From assembly GCF_900129845.1 (NCBI RefSeq), contig NZ_FQXB01000003.1, positions 62,001 through 126,000 of the forward strand: a DNA stretch of 64,000 nt, in the 5' to 3' direction. Under the pieces are notes generated by a model, which was given only the letters and a program-made list of their open reading frames with translations, did not search any database and was not told the origin of the DNA. The stretch comes from Cognatiyoonia sediminum. Its GTDB lineage: Bacteria; Pseudomonadota; Alphaproteobacteria; Rhodobacterales; Rhodobacteraceae. Position numbers and translations under genes: made by a program. Below, piece by piece: positions 18,031 through 27,175 of the stretch (position 1 is its first letter; the number at the start of each line of letters is the position of its first letter).

Positions 18031-19020
18031 TCAAAGTTTCAAGATTTTTGCGCGCGTCGCGAAGGTATCCATGGATCGGACAAGTTCAGCACTAATTCCC
18101 CGTTCCGATAAAGCATGCCCAGCGCGGCCCACCATCGTCAGTCTGGCTTCTGGCCATTTTTGAGCGAGATCATAGGCAGATTGAGGCGGGCAGATCATAT
18201 CAAACCTACCCTGAACAATAACGCCGGGTATGTGCGCAATGCGGTCCATTCTAGCCAATACTTGTTGGCTTTCGTCCAAGAAACCGCTGTTTACGAAATA
18301 GTGGTTCTCAAGCCGAGCGAAGGCGCGGGCGTAGTCGGCCGGGCTTTCGCCCGTAACCCCGTCGCTGTCGATAGAGGCTAAAGCATTTTCCCATGACGAC
18401 CAAGCGCGTGCGTATCGCGTTTCGGTCGTCAAATCGCCGGAGAACAAGCGCCTGTGGTAGGCTGCAATAAAATCATTGTGTTCGTCTTTTGGGATACCAA
18501 CCGTGAACTGCTTCCACAAATCCGGCCAAAAGCGTCCTGCACCGCCACCATAGAACCAATCCAGCTCTTCCTGACGCATCAGAAAAACACCACGCAATGC
18601 CAATGCAGCCGCGCGATCTGGATGTTCCTGCGCATAGATCAAGGACAATGTGGCGCCCCAGCTTCCTCCAAAGACAATCCAACGGGCGATCCCAAGCGTT
18701 TCTCGGATCAATTCTATGTCGCGCACCAAATGCCAAGTTGTGTTGTTTTCGACGCTTGCATGAGGGCGCGACCGTCCGCAGCCACGTTGGTCAAAGAGAA
18801 CAACCCGAAACACCTCTGGATCGAAATACCGGCGCATCGCGGGGCTACACCCACCCCCCGGTCCACCGTGCAGAACAACCACTGGAATGCCATCAGGATT
18901 GCCACACTGCTCTACATAGACACGGTGACCGTCCCCAACGTCCAACATCCGCTGGTCAAACGGTTCCACCGGCGGGTACAAATAGGAGATTGCGCTCTTT
19001 TGGCTCAAGACCTTGTCCAT
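18031..19020 (-). CDS. pip: Proline iminopeptidase
   Basis: An alpha/beta hydrolase that releases N-terminal proline from peptides in the cytoplasm. The 329-residue product has the oxyanion HGGPGGG motif (51-57), the nucleophile elbow GGSWGATL (Ser120) and the C-terminal GRAGHALS with the catalytic histidine. DQRGCGRS is the usual family signature. The ATG at 19020 is chosen because it has an AGGAC ribosome site and matches the family's start; a longer frame would overlap the divergent ubiG leader. Confidence 0.93.
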   Translation of the reverse strand: MDKVLSQKSAISYLYPPVEPFDQRMLDVGDGHRVYVEQCGNPDGIPVVVLHGGPGGGCSPAMRRYFDPEVFRVVLFDQRGCGRSRPHASVENNTTWHLVRDIELIRETLGIARWIVFGGSWGATLSLIYAQEHPDRAAALALRGVFLMRQEELDWFYGGGAGRFWPDLWKQFTVGIPKDEHNDFIAAYHRRLFSGDLTTETRYARAWSSWENALASIDSDGVTGESPADYARAFARLENHYFVNSGFLDESQQVLARMDRIAHIPGVIVQGRFDMICPPQSAYDLAQKWPEARLTMVGRAGHALSERGISAELVRSMDTFATRAKILKL

Positions 19021-19083
19021 GTTTGTCCTATATAGCGTTGTACCGGAAGAAGCCACGTTTAGCCGACCATGCAAAGGCCCAAG

Positions 19084-19833
19084 ATGCAAGCAGAAGCAAC
19101 CAATACAGTCGACCCATCTGAAATCGCTAAGTTTGAGGCGATGGCAGCGGAATGGTGGGACTTAGAGGGCAAGTTCAAGCCCCTTCACATGATGAACCCT
19201 GTTCGGCTGGAATACATCACAACACAAGTCGCGGCAGAGTTTGATCGCGATCTTGATGATCCACTTCCCTTTAAAGGTCTGCGCATTCTCGACATCGGTT
19301 GTGGCGGCGGCCTTTTGTGCGAACCGATGGCGCGGTTGGGGGCTACGGTTGTTGGCGCCGATGCAGCAGAGCGGAATATTCCTGTTGCACGCATCCACGC
19401 CGAACAATCGGGTTTAGAGATCGACTACCGCCACACGACGGCGGAAGCGATGGCCTCAGCGGGTGAGCAGTTTGACGTGGTTCTGAATATGGAAGTCGTT
19501 GAACATGTTGCCGATCCACAGGGGTATCTAACAGCCTGCCAACAGCTTCTGCGACCCGGCGGGCTTCACCTGTGTTCGACAATCAATCGCAACCCAAAAT
19601 CCTTTGCGATGGCGATTGTCGGTGCGGAGTGGGTCATGCGTTGGTTGCCGAAAGGTACGCATGAATGGTCCAAGTTCATAACACCTGATGAGCTTTTTGA
19701 TCTGATGACCAAAGCGGGGATGGAGCCGGTGGATCGCAAAGGCTACGTATTTAACTTCGCCCGGTTCACTTGGTCGATCTCTGATCGGGATTTGTCAGTG
19801 AACTATGTCACCGCGGCAACAAAGCCCGCCTAG
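19084..19833 (+). CDS. ubiG: Ubiquinone biosynthesis O-methyltransferase UbiG
   Basis: UbiG performs the two O-methylations of the ubiquinone pathway with S-adenosylmethionine. Motif [11 protein letters not shown] lies at about residues 69-78, followed by [11 protein letters not shown] and [14 protein letters not shown], all family hallmarks. The start at 19084 gives 249 residues and has AAAGG six bases upstream; an ATG at 19069 has no ribosome site. It is divergent from pip and meets the MarR gene head-on with a four-base CTAG overlap. Confidence 0.95.
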   Translation: MQAEATNTVDPSEIAKFEAMAAEWWDLEGKFKPLHMMNPVRLEYITTQVAAEFDRDLDDPLPFKGLRILDIGCGGGLLCEPMARLGATVVGADAAERNIPVARIHAEQSGLEIDYRHTTAEAMASAGEQFDVVLNMEVVEHVADPQGYLTACQQLLRPGGLHLCSTINRNPKSFAMAIVGAEWVMRWLPKGTHEWSKFITPDELFDLMTKAGMEPVDRKGYVFNFARFTWSISDRDLSVNYVTAATKPA

Positions 19834-20270
19834 TCCTCGTTCAGCTTGATTCGAAGGTCACGCAAAACAGGGAGCGTTGCGCGGACCTTTTCCTCTCCAA
19901 CGCTGTCGACAGCGTCAGAGATGATCGGAGCAATCGCAGCTATCGCGGCGTCGCGCGCGGCGATGCCAGCAGGGCTGATAGACACCAATTTCTTGCGGGC
20001 GTCATCCCAATCTGGCCTGACATGCACCCAGCCCGCCCATTCTAGTTTGGACAGCGTATTTGTCATCGCACCGCGCGTCAGATGAAAGCTGCGCGCAAGC
20101 TGGCCTGGCGATTTCTCTCCATTCGCGTGGGCGAGATGGTTCAGAACGGAGAAATGAGACAGCTCCATTCCTTTCGGCAAAACGCGCGCAATGCTCATCC
20201 GCGCCAACTGATCGAGGGTCAGCAGCTCGCTAAAGAGAGTGATGGCTAGATTCTGTTTCGCGTCGCTCAT
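19830..20270 (-). CDS. MarR-family transcriptional regulator
   Basis: A 146-residue winged-helix protein: [22 protein letters not shown], then [26 protein letters not shown] as recognition helix and wing ([14 protein letters not shown]). It is coupled (four-base overlap) to the amidase gene upstream and to grxC before that, so it may be made with them. Its ligand and targets are unknown. Confidence 0.88.
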   Translation of the reverse strand: MSDAKQNLAITLFSELLTLDQLARMSIARVLPKGMELSHFSVLNHLAHANGEKSPGQLARSFHLTRGAMTNTLSKLEWAGWVHVRPDWDDARKKLVSISPAGIAARDAAIAAIAPIISDAVDSVGEEKVRATLPVLRDLRIKLNED

Positions 20271-21100
20271 TCAGGGTCTTCAAAAGGTCGATCATGGGTC
20301 AAAGCCGGAATTTGGCTACGCACCTTAGATACCTCTGAAGGATCAATTTCAACAATTGATACACCTGTCTGCGTTCCAGCGTCACAGATCACCCTGCCCC
20401 ATGGGTCCACGGCTAGGCTGTGGCCATGTGTGGTGCGGTGGCGTCCTGTGGATGTCGGATGGTTGCCGGTTTGGGCCGCCGCAAACACAAAGGACCCCGT
20501 TTCAATCGCCCGCGCACGTAGCAAAGTTTCCCAATGCGCAGCACCCGTGACAGGTGAAAACGCAGCTGGCACAAGCATTAGCCCAGCGCCAGAATGGGCG
20601 AGCTTTCGATATAGATGCGGAAACCGGACGTCATAGCAGATTGTCATGCCTACTTTGATTACGGGCATATCTACCGTGACGGCCGTGCCACCCGGCCGAT
20701 AGCCGTCGGATTCTCGGTAGGTCTCTGTTTCATTCACCGCAACATCGAACATGTGGATCTTGTCGTAAGTCGCGACTACTTCGCCCATCGGATCAATCAT
20801 AAAGGAGCGATTTGCAAACCGACCTTCGGGATCATGCGTTTTTAGGGCAAGCGACCCAATCGAAATCCATACGCCCAGCGCCTTAGCTTCATCACGCAAA
20901 GCCTTTAGCGTGATGTCATCATCCTGATGCTGCAGCACGGATTGTTGGTGCGCGCGGTCAAGCGTCACACAATTCGTCACTTCGGGCGTGAGAATGAGGG
21001 ATGCACCCTGCCCCGCCGCCTTGCGCACCAATTCAAGAGTGCTCGGCAAGTTCTCAGCTGGCTGATCGCCAGAGGTCAGCTGCAGCAGCGCAATTTTCAT
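20267..21100 (-). CDS. Nitrilase-superfamily carbon-nitrogen hydrolase (Nit-type amidase)
   Basis: The catalytic Glu-Lys-Cys triad is visible as Glu40 (LILTPEVTN), Lys114 (YDKIHMFD) and Cys155 (TICYDVRFP). The 277-residue length and the YDKIHMFDV segment fit the Nit1/Nit2 branch, whose members repair deaminated glutathione or act as omega-amidases. Placement next to glutaredoxin grxC favours a glutathione-linked role, but that is inference. It overlaps grxC and the MarR gene by four bases each. Confidence 0.88.
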   Translation of the reverse strand: MKIALLQLTSGDQPAENLPSTLELVRKAAGQGASLILTPEVTNCVTLDRAHQQSVLQHQDDDITLKALRDEAKALGVWISIGSLALKTHDPEGRFANRSFMIDPMGEVVATYDKIHMFDVAVNETETYRESDGYRPGGTAVTVDMPVIKVGMTICYDVRFPHLYRKLAHSGAGLMLVPAAFSPVTGAAHWETLLRARAIETGSFVFAAAQTGNHPTSTGRHRTTHGHSLAVDPWGRVICDAGTQTGVSIVEIDPSEVSKVRSQIPALTHDRPFEDPE

Positions 21101-21354
21101 GAGGCGAGCATTTTGTCCAATTTGCCGTTGCTTTCCGCGGCGGCGAGATCATCAAACCCACCGACATGCTTACCGTCGATGAAAATCTGCGGAACAGTGC
21201 TGCGACCATTCGCACGCTGAATCATCTCTGGGCGCTTCTTTGGTTTGAGCAGAATGTCGGTCTCTTCAAAAGAAACGCCTTTTGCTTTCAGCAAGCGTTT
21301 TGCGGCGTGGCAGAAGCCGCAGGTCATCTTTGTATAAATCTCAACGCGGGCCAT
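21097..21354 (-). CDS. grxC: Glutaredoxin 3
   Basis: An 85-residue thioredoxin-fold protein with the dithiol active site CGFC (Cys12, Cys15), the glutathione-binding TVPQIFIDG with its cis-proline, and GGFDDL. It reduces disulfides or mixed glutathione disulfides. CGFC in place of CPYC is common in alphaproteobacteria. It starts the grxC-amidase-marR unit and follows comF by 31 bases. Confidence 0.95.
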   Translation of the reverse strand: MARVEIYTKMTCGFCHAAKRLLKAKGVSFEETDILLKPKKRPEMIQRANGRSTVPQIFIDGKHVGGFDDLAAAESNGKLDKMLAS

Positions 21355-21385
21355 GGTCTTTCCTTAGGCTGATGTCCCGCCCTAT

Positions 21386-22114
21386 TTAGGTGTCTTTGGC
21401 GACGCGGGCCAGTACCAGCACGGACACAGTTTCGGCACCGGCCTTTTTGCAAGCTCCCGTGCAGGCCGCGAGCGTGGCGCCAGACGTCATAACATCGTCG
21501 ATCAAAACGATTGATCTGCTTTGGATTTGTTTGCTCCGTTCAGAGTTTGGCTTGATCACATCTTGTAAGATTTGAAACCGCTCTTCCCTTGATTTGCCAT
21601 CCAACTTGGGCGTTTGCTGCGCTCTTACCAACGCGTCTAAGCATACTTCATGCCCCGTTATTCGCCCCATAGATTTCGTGAGTTCTGCAGCCTGATTGTA
21701 TTTCCGACGAAATAACCGCCAACGATGTAGCGGGACGGGCACCAACAATGGGTTGCCTTGAAAGAGGTCTTTGCCGGACGCCGCCATCCACCGCGACATG
21801 GTGGGGAGATAGTCCAATCGATCTCCATGCTTTAGCCCCAGAACCAGTTTCCGCCCAACATCGGCATATGCCAGCGCAGCCCGCCCTCTGTCCCATGGCC
21901 GGGCAATCCTCATGCAGTCATCACAATGGAAAACCACACCTCCAGCATCGCCAGGAAGCGGGACACCACATTTGTCGCAGATCGTCCCCGTGATGAACTT
22001 TGTCTGAGGCCAGCACTCCCCGCAAAGTCCGTGTTCCATGTCAGTCGGCGCGGCGCAGGCAATGCACTGCGGCGGATAGATCGCTTGAATCAGGCTTTGC
22101 ATCAGCATTGGCAT
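21386..22114 (-). CDS. comF: ComF-family phosphoribosyltransferase-like protein
   Basis: The 242-residue product has an N-terminal zinc-ribbon-like set of four CxxC pairs (Cys17/20, 31/34, 46/49, 64/67) and a C-terminal PRTase domain with the PRPP loop IVLIDDVMTSGAT. ComF proteins take part in DNA uptake in naturally competent bacteria; in others the role is unclear. It is divergent from the methyltransferase gene with only 16 bases between the two starts. Confidence 0.9.
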   Translation of the reverse strand: MPMLMQSLIQAIYPPQCIACAAPTDMEHGLCGECWPQTKFITGTICDKCGVPLPGDAGGVVFHCDDCMRIARPWDRGRAALAYADVGRKLVLGLKHGDRLDYLPTMSRWMAASGKDLFQGNPLLVPVPLHRWRLFRRKYNQAAELTKSMGRITGHEVCLDALVRAQQTPKLDGKSREERFQILQDVIKPNSERSKQIQSRSIVLIDDVMTSGATLAACTGACKKAGAETVSVLVLARVAKDT

Positions 22115-22130
22115 TCTCTAAAGCAGCGTC

Positions 22131-22958
22131 ATGACAACAAACCGTCCTGACTTGTTTGACCCCAACGCCCTCGCAAAAAACCGAGCGCGCGCCAAATGCG
22201 CACCGGTGGATTTTCTGCGCGAGGCAGCGATTGACGATGTTCAGGAAAGACTCAACGAGGTTAACAGATCGTTTAATTCGGTCGCCGTCGTGACGCCTCG
22301 CCCTAATTTGTGGGACAGTTTTCAAGAAGCGGCGACATTTGTAGCTGACGACGAAATCCTGCAGCTCGAAGAGACTGCCTTTGACCTCGTGATCCATGAT
22401 CTTTGCCTGCATTGGTCGAATGATCCGGTTGGTCAGATCGTGCAAAGCCGTCGCGCACTCAAGCCGGATGGGTTGTTTATCGGAACACTTTTCGGAGGCC
22501 AAACGCTCAACGAACTCCGATCATGTCTCGCCCAAGCCGAAGCGGAAATCACCGGTGGCCTCTCTGCCCGCATCGCTCCAATGGCCGAAATTCGCGATCT
22601 TGGCGCTCTGCTCCAACGCGCTGGGCTGGCCTTGCCGGTTGCAGACGGAACACCGTTTAATGTGAGCTACGCGAGCCCGTTCGATCTGATGAAAGAGCTG
22701 CGGCAGATGGGCGAAGGCAATTGCATCACCCAGCGGGCTAAGCACTTCAGCAAACGCGCGATATTCCTTCGCGCCACCCAAATCTACGCCGAAACCTTTG
22801 GCACCGAAAACGGCCGCGTCACAGCAACGTTCGAGATTATCACTCTCACAGGTTGGGCGCCGGATGCGGGCCAACAACAACCGCTCAGGCCCGGAAGTGC
22901 AAAAAACCGACTGGCTGACGCGCTTGGGGCCGTGGAAACCAAATTAAAACCGTTCTAA
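22131..22958 (+). CDS. SAM-dependent methyltransferase-like protein (NDUFAF5/BioC-like)
   Basis: The product of 275 residues has a Rossmann-type middle (FDLVIHDLCLHWSNDP, ALKPDGLFIGTLFGGQTLNEL) that matches the NDUFAF5-like family linked to complex I assembly and to BioC. The first glycine-rich motif expected at about residue 50 (DxGxGxG) is not seen; that position reads SFNSVAVVTPRPNLW. It may be a non-canonical SAM binder or have lost methylation. Function unproven. Confidence 0.75.
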   Translation: MTTNRPDLFDPNALAKNRARAKCAPVDFLREAAIDDVQERLNEVNRSFNSVAVVTPRPNLWDSFQEAATFVADDEILQLEETAFDLVIHDLCLHWSNDPVGQIVQSRRALKPDGLFIGTLFGGQTLNELRSCLAQAEAEITGGLSARIAPMAEIRDLGALLQRAGLALPVADGTPFNVSYASPFDLMKELRQMGEGNCITQRAKHFSKRAIFLRATQIYAETFGTENGRVTATFEIITLTGWAPDAGQQQPLRPGSAKNRLADALGAVETKLKPF

Positions 22959-23021
22959 GATTGATCTGGCAGTTGTTCCGACTAAATCACACCTCAAATG
23001 AATTGAACCGCTAGGATGACG

Positions 23022-24098
23022 ATGTTTGACTCCCAAAACTCCGACGCCACGGGAACCTGCCCGGTCCACGCACCTGCGGACCATCCAAAGGTAAAACCGG
23101 CAAAAGTTGGCATCTTGATCGCCAATCTGGGTACACCTGATGCGACCGACTATTGGTCGATGCGCCGGTATCTGAATGAGTTTTTGTCTGACAAACGCGT
23201 GGTCGACTATTCGGCGTGGCTTTGGCAGCCACTTTTGCAGCTGATCATCCTGTCAAAACGCCCGTTTTCCTCTGGTGCTGCCTACCGGTCCATCTGGAAC
23301 AATGAAGCGGACGAAAGCCCGCTTTTGACCATCACCAAAGCTCAGACGGCAGCCATCAAAGACGTGATGCAGCAGCGTCATGGCGATCAAGTACGCGTCG
23401 ATTTTTGTATGCGTTACGGGAATCCATCAACGAAATCCAAGGTACGCGAAATGGTTGAGGCGGGGTGTACCAAGATCCTGTTCTTCCCGCTGTACCCACA
23501 CTACGCGGGCGCAACATCGGCGACTGCGAATGACCAATTCTTCCGTGCCTTAATGGAAGAAAAATGGCAGCCAATTGCCCGCGTGGTTGAGCCTTATTTT
23601 GAAGAACCGGCCTATATCGACGCTTTAGCCAAATCGATCGAAACTGCCTACGCCAATGCTGAAACCAAACCCGAAAAGCTGGTTTGCTCCTATCATGGTG
23701 TGCCAGAGCGGTACCTGCGTGAGGGTGATCCATACCATTGCCAGTGCCAAAAGACGACGCGCCTGTTGAAGGAGCGGCTAGGCTGGAGCGACACGGATAT
23801 TATGACGACCTTCCAATCGCGCTTTGGCCCCGAAGAGTGGCTAAAGCCCTATACTGTGAATGAGGTGGCTCGATTGGCGGAAGAAGACGGCGTCAAAAAC
23901 ATCGCCGTTTGCGCGCCCGCCTTTTCTGCCGACTGTATTGAGACGCTGGAAGAGATCAACGAAGAGATCAAGGAAAGCTTTGAAGAAGCGGGTGGTGAAC
24001 ATTTCACCTATATTCCATGCCTCAATGACGACGACGCGCATATTCAAGCGCTCGCCGGTGTCATTGATCGCAATCTACTCGGCTGGATTGATCAATAG
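23022..24098 (+). CDS. hemH: Ferrochelatase
   Basis: HemH inserts iron into protoporphyrin IX, the last step of protoheme synthesis. The family segments VGILIANLGTPDATDYW, MRYGNPSTKSKV, LFFPLYPHYAGATSA and SYHGVPERY are present, and the C-terminal CAPAFSADCIETLEE carries the conserved Glu. The ATG at 23022 is chosen over 23016 because AGGA then lies five bases upstream; the family length is normal (358 residues). hemW and hemJ, two other heme genes, lie at 45 and 53 kb. Confidence 0.96.
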   Translation: MFDSQNSDATGTCPVHAPADHPKVKPAKVGILIANLGTPDATDYWSMRRYLNEFLSDKRVVDYSAWLWQPLLQLIILSKRPFSSGAAYRSIWNNEADESPLLTITKAQTAAIKDVMQQRHGDQVRVDFCMRYGNPSTKSKVREMVEAGCTKILFFPLYPHYAGATSATANDQFFRALMEEKWQPIARVVEPYFEEPAYIDALAKSIETAYANAETKPEKLVCSYHGVPERYLREGDPYHCQCQKTTRLLKERLGWSDTDIMTTFQSRFGPEEWLKPYTVNEVARLAEEDGVKNIAVCAPAFSADCIETLEEINEEIKESFEEAGGEHFTYIPCLNDDDAHIQALAGVIDRNLLGWIDQ

Positions 24099-24102
24099 CG
24101 CC

Positions 24103-24696
24103 TCAGATCAACAAGACCTGAGTGCCAACCTTCGTCATGTTGTAAAGCTCGGCAATATGTTCGTTATAAAGGCCGATGCAGCCATTTGACGACCGGCGTC
24201 CGATCTTCCGCGTGTCGTGTGTTCCGTGAATACGGTAGTACTGCCACGTCAGATAAAGAGCGTGCGTGCCCATCGGATTGTCAGGTCCGGGTCCAATGAA
24301 CTCTGGCCACTCAGGATTGCGTTCCCGCATCGACGGTGTCGGACGCCAAGATGGGCCTTCGACCTTGCGGATGATTTCGGTCCGACCCAATCGGGTCAGG
24401 TCTTCAGTCAATGGTACGGAAGTCGGATAGAGTTTGTAGATCGACTCATCCTCTGACCAATAGTGCAACGCCCTACTCTGAATATCGACCAGAACCGCAC
24501 CGTTATTGAGGTTGTCGAAATACGGTTGCCAATCGAGCGACCGGAAGCTGGAGATATTCCGTTCTACCGCACCACTGATCTCGGCTTCAACTTCGGTGCT
24601 GTTTTCCGTCTGCCCAGTGGCAGCAGTTCCAAGTACAGCTGCTGAGCCGGCTACAAATGCGCGGCGGGACAAGGAAGACTTCAAAAATTCGGCCAT
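24103..24696 (-). CDS. L,D-transpeptidase (YkuD/ErfK family), exported
   Basis: YkuD-domain enzymes form or attach peptidoglycan cross-links via an active-site cysteine. Here the motif is IHGTHDTRKIGRRSSNGCIG, with His157 and the nucleophile Cys173. A twin-arginine-like signal (SLSRRAFVAGSAAVLGTAA) directs export. The usual arginine after GCI is a glycine. It is divergent from a CAP lipoprotein gene that is followed by a second YkuD gene. Confidence 0.88.
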   Translation of the reverse strand: MAEFLKSSLSRRAFVAGSAAVLGTAATGQTENSTEVEAEISGAVERNISSFRSLDWQPYFDNLNNGAVLVDIQSRALHYWSEDESIYKLYPTSVPLTEDLTRLGRTEIIRKVEGPSWRPTPSMRERNPEWPEFIGPGPDNPMGTHALYLTWQYYRIHGTHDTRKIGRRSSNGCIGLYNEHIAELYNMTKVGTQVLLI

Positions 24697-24859
24697 CTGG
24701 GAACCTCCGAAGGCTCAGTATCAGTTTTCAGCGGTTTAGAGCTCCCGGACATTCGCATCAATTCAAAGTTTCGTCAGATTGGCGATCTGTTGCCGCTGTG
24801 GGTTTGAACTACTTATGCATTGCAGTTAGAGAAATCAAAACGACGCGGGTGCGATTGCG

Positions 24860-25423
24860 ATGAAAAGAAGAGTGGTCTTGGCAGGATTGGCTGGTTTCAG
24901 CTTAGCGGCATGTGCGTCGACCGCGGGCCGCATTGGTCCGGATGGCCTCCCTCTTCCGCAAGTCTACAATATCAGCGCGCAAGAACCCGGCGATATCCAA
25001 TTCAGAATGCTCGACAGTATCAACGCCTTGCGACAGGCGGCGGGCGTACCTCCGGTTGAATTGGATGCAAAGCTGAACGCGGCCGCTGCGACGCACGCAC
25101 GCGATATGTCGATCCAGAACAGGCCATGGCTCTTTGGGTCCGACGGTTCATCGCCGCTTGACCGCGCGAGACGTGTTGGATTTGAAGGCCGTGTGCTGGG
25201 CGAAAATATCTCCGAAAGCTATGAGACAGAGCTTGAAACGCTGGCCGCTTGGATGAACCAAAACGATACAAGAGCGGTTGTTTTAGACCCTAACGCGAGG
25301 CGAATTGGGTTTTCTTGGTTTCAAGAAGAAGCTGGGAAGCTTTGGTGGACCTTGACCGTTGGAAGCGATCCTGCGGAAATTCAGCCGATACAATCGACAG
25401 CGCAGATCACGACGCCAGTCTAG
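24860..25423 (+). CDS. CAP/SCP-domain lipoprotein
   Basis: A lipobox (SLAAC, Cys18) marks it as a lipoprotein. The body has CAP-domain signs: MLDSINALRQAAGVPPVELDAKLNAAA, then THARDMSIQ, and LGENISE. Bacterial CAP proteins are poorly understood envelope proteins. The 187-residue product lies between two L,D-transpeptidase genes, converging on the second with a CTAG overlap, so a cell-wall role is plausible. Confidence 0.85.
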   Translation: MKRRVVLAGLAGFSLAACASTAGRIGPDGLPLPQVYNISAQEPGDIQFRMLDSINALRQAAGVPPVELDAKLNAAAATHARDMSIQNRPWLFGSDGSSPLDRARRVGFEGRVLGENISESYETELETLAAWMNQNDTRAVVLDPNARRIGFSWFQEEAGKLWWTLTVGSDPAEIQPIQSTAQITTPV

Positions 25424-25911
25424 GCATAAATGAAGATTGGTGTACCGACTCTTACCATTGCGTAGATATCTTCCATCTCGTCGTCAGAAACGGCGATGCA
25501 TCCATAGGTCCAGTCGGTTTGACCTGCAAAGAGTCGAGGGGTTCCGTGGATGAATATGTCGCCCCCAGGCTCGCGACCGAGCGACCTAGCATACGCAATG
25601 TCGTCTGCGTTGGGGTATGAGATTCCAAGGGACAAGTGATAACGGCTATTCGGATTTTGCCGATTGATCCGATATGCGCCTTCAGGCGTGCGCCCGTCAC
25701 CGTAAAACGCCTTATGCCCTTCCGGCGCGAAACCGAGTTCAAACTTGTAAGCCGCAAGCTGAGTGTTGTGGTGCAAAAGCTGCATCGCCCGCTGGCCTTT
25801 AAACACCTGAACGCGCGTCACTACAGGACCTGTATAAGTCTTGAACTTGCTGCTACACGCGCTCACCGCAAAGGTCGCGCTGCTCGCCAAGAACATCCGT
25901 CTTGTGATCAT
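25420..25911 (-). CDS. L,D-transpeptidase (YkuD family), putative lipoprotein
   Basis: A 163-residue protein with a lipobox (FAVSAC, Cys19) and a YkuD domain: GDGRTPEGAYRI, then IFIHGTPRL (His122) and DWTYGCIAVS with catalytic Cys138. It is of a different subtype from the transpeptidase 700 bases away, with less than obvious similarity outside the motif. It probably remodels peptidoglycan or fixes envelope proteins to it. Confidence 0.88.
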   Translation of the reverse strand: MITRRMFLASSATFAVSACSSKFKTYTGPVVTRVQVFKGQRAMQLLHHNTQLAAYKFELGFAPEGHKAFYGDGRTPEGAYRINRQNPNSRYHLSLGISYPNADDIAYARSLGREPGGDIFIHGTPRLFAGQTDWTYGCIAVSDDEMEDIYAMVRVGTPIFIYA

Positions 25912-25972
25912 TGCCCTGCCTCTTTTTTTAACAGTTTACAGCAAAAGATACCCTGGCGTCATCACTTTCGTT

Positions 25973-27175
25973 TCAGACTCGCGTAAATCGGCCAACAAGC
26001 TCCACATGGGCCGACCATCTAAATTGGTCGATGGGCCGAACCCAGTTCATCTGGTAGCCAGAATCTATGAGAGTTTCCGCGTCGCGTGCGAAGGTAATTG
26101 GATTGCAAGACACCATCGCGATTTCAGAGATATGTGCCTTTGTTAGACACTGTATCTGAGCCTCCGCACCTGCGCGAGGCGGGTCCAGAACAACCGCCTC
26201 AAACTTGTTAAGCTCGTCTGGCTCCAACGGCCTGCGGAACAGATCGCGCACCTCGGTGGAAACTTTCTTGAGGCCGGCCGTCTGACGCCACGCTGTATCC
26301 AAAGAAGCGATCAAATCGGCTTCTCCTTCGACGGCATGAACTTCTGCCGTTTCAGCCAGAGGGAAGGAAAAGGTACCACAGCCAGAAAACAGATCTGCGA
26401 CGCGTTTTGCGTCACCGAGACAGTTTTTCACAGCTGCGACCATGACGTTCTCAGCATCTGTCGTCGCCTGAAGAAACGCACCAAACGGAGGAACGACTTT
26501 TGCCGGACCCATCGTCACGAACGGCGGTTTCAAGGTGACAATGGTTTCATCGTTCCAAGACAGTCGCGCAAACTGGTGCTTTTGGGCGATATTCGCCAAT
26601 TGAACGCGAAGTGCGTTGTCGACAGGTTTGTCGGCTTGTACCCACACATCCGGCCCAGCTTCGCTTTGGTTCACGGTGAACTGAACCTCTGACTTTCGGG
26701 ACGCGCCCAAGGGGACAAGCTCCAAAAGCCCTTCCTTCACCTCGAGAAGCTCTGACACGACCAATTTGCAATCCGGCGTTTCCACCAATACAGCCGATGA
26801 CGCCCCGTGAAAGCCCACGATCGCGCCTTTCTTCGTCCGACGACCCGAGAATTTTGCGCGGCGGCGGCTTTCCGCTGGTGATGTGTAGATCGGGAGGATC
26901 TCAGTCTCTAACCCGCGTGCGGACAAAGCACTTTCGACGATGCCTGTCTTCCATTTTGCCACGAATTCATCAGAGGCGTGCATGACCGAACACCCACCAC
27001 ATGATTTGGAATGTCGGCATGGCGGATTGACGCGATCGGTCGAGGGCTCTAGAACCCGAACCTTGCCGCCGTCTGCGACTTCAATCGTCTCGCCTGGCAA
27101 TACATTCGGGACCAGATCGCCAGAGGGCGTTCTGCCCAAGCCGTGATGGGTTAATGTTTCGATGACTTCAGGCAT
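25973..27175 (-). CDS. RNA 5-methyluridine methyltransferase (TrmA/RlmD family)
   Basis: The product methylates uridine C5 in rRNA or tRNA. Cysteines suited to a 4Fe-4S cluster are at 53, 59, 62 and 136 (PPCRHSKSCGGC; ETPDCK). The SAM motif is DLFSGCGTFSFPLA, the family's VVLDPPRAGAE follows, and the catalytic Cys357 is in MVSCNP. Of 400 residues, so shorter than E. coli RlmD and without an obvious TRAM domain of full length. It starts one base after the ABC exporter gene ends. Confidence 0.88.
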   Translation of the reverse strand: MPEVIETLTHHGLGRTPSGDLVPNVLPGETIEVADGGKVRVLEPSTDRVNPPCRHSKSCGGCSVMHASDEFVAKWKTGIVESALSARGLETEILPIYTSPAESRRRAKFSGRRTKKGAIVGFHGASSAVLVETPDCKLVVSELLEVKEGLLELVPLGASRKSEVQFTVNQSEAGPDVWVQADKPVDNALRVQLANIAQKHQFARLSWNDETIVTLKPPFVTMGPAKVVPPFGAFLQATTDAENVMVAAVKNCLGDAKRVADLFSGCGTFSFPLAETAEVHAVEGEADLIASLDTAWRQTAGLKKVSTEVRDLFRRPLEPDELNKFEAVVLDPPRAGAEAQIQCLTKAHISEIAMVSCNPITFARDAETLIDSGYQMNWVRPIDQFRWSAHVELVGRFTRV

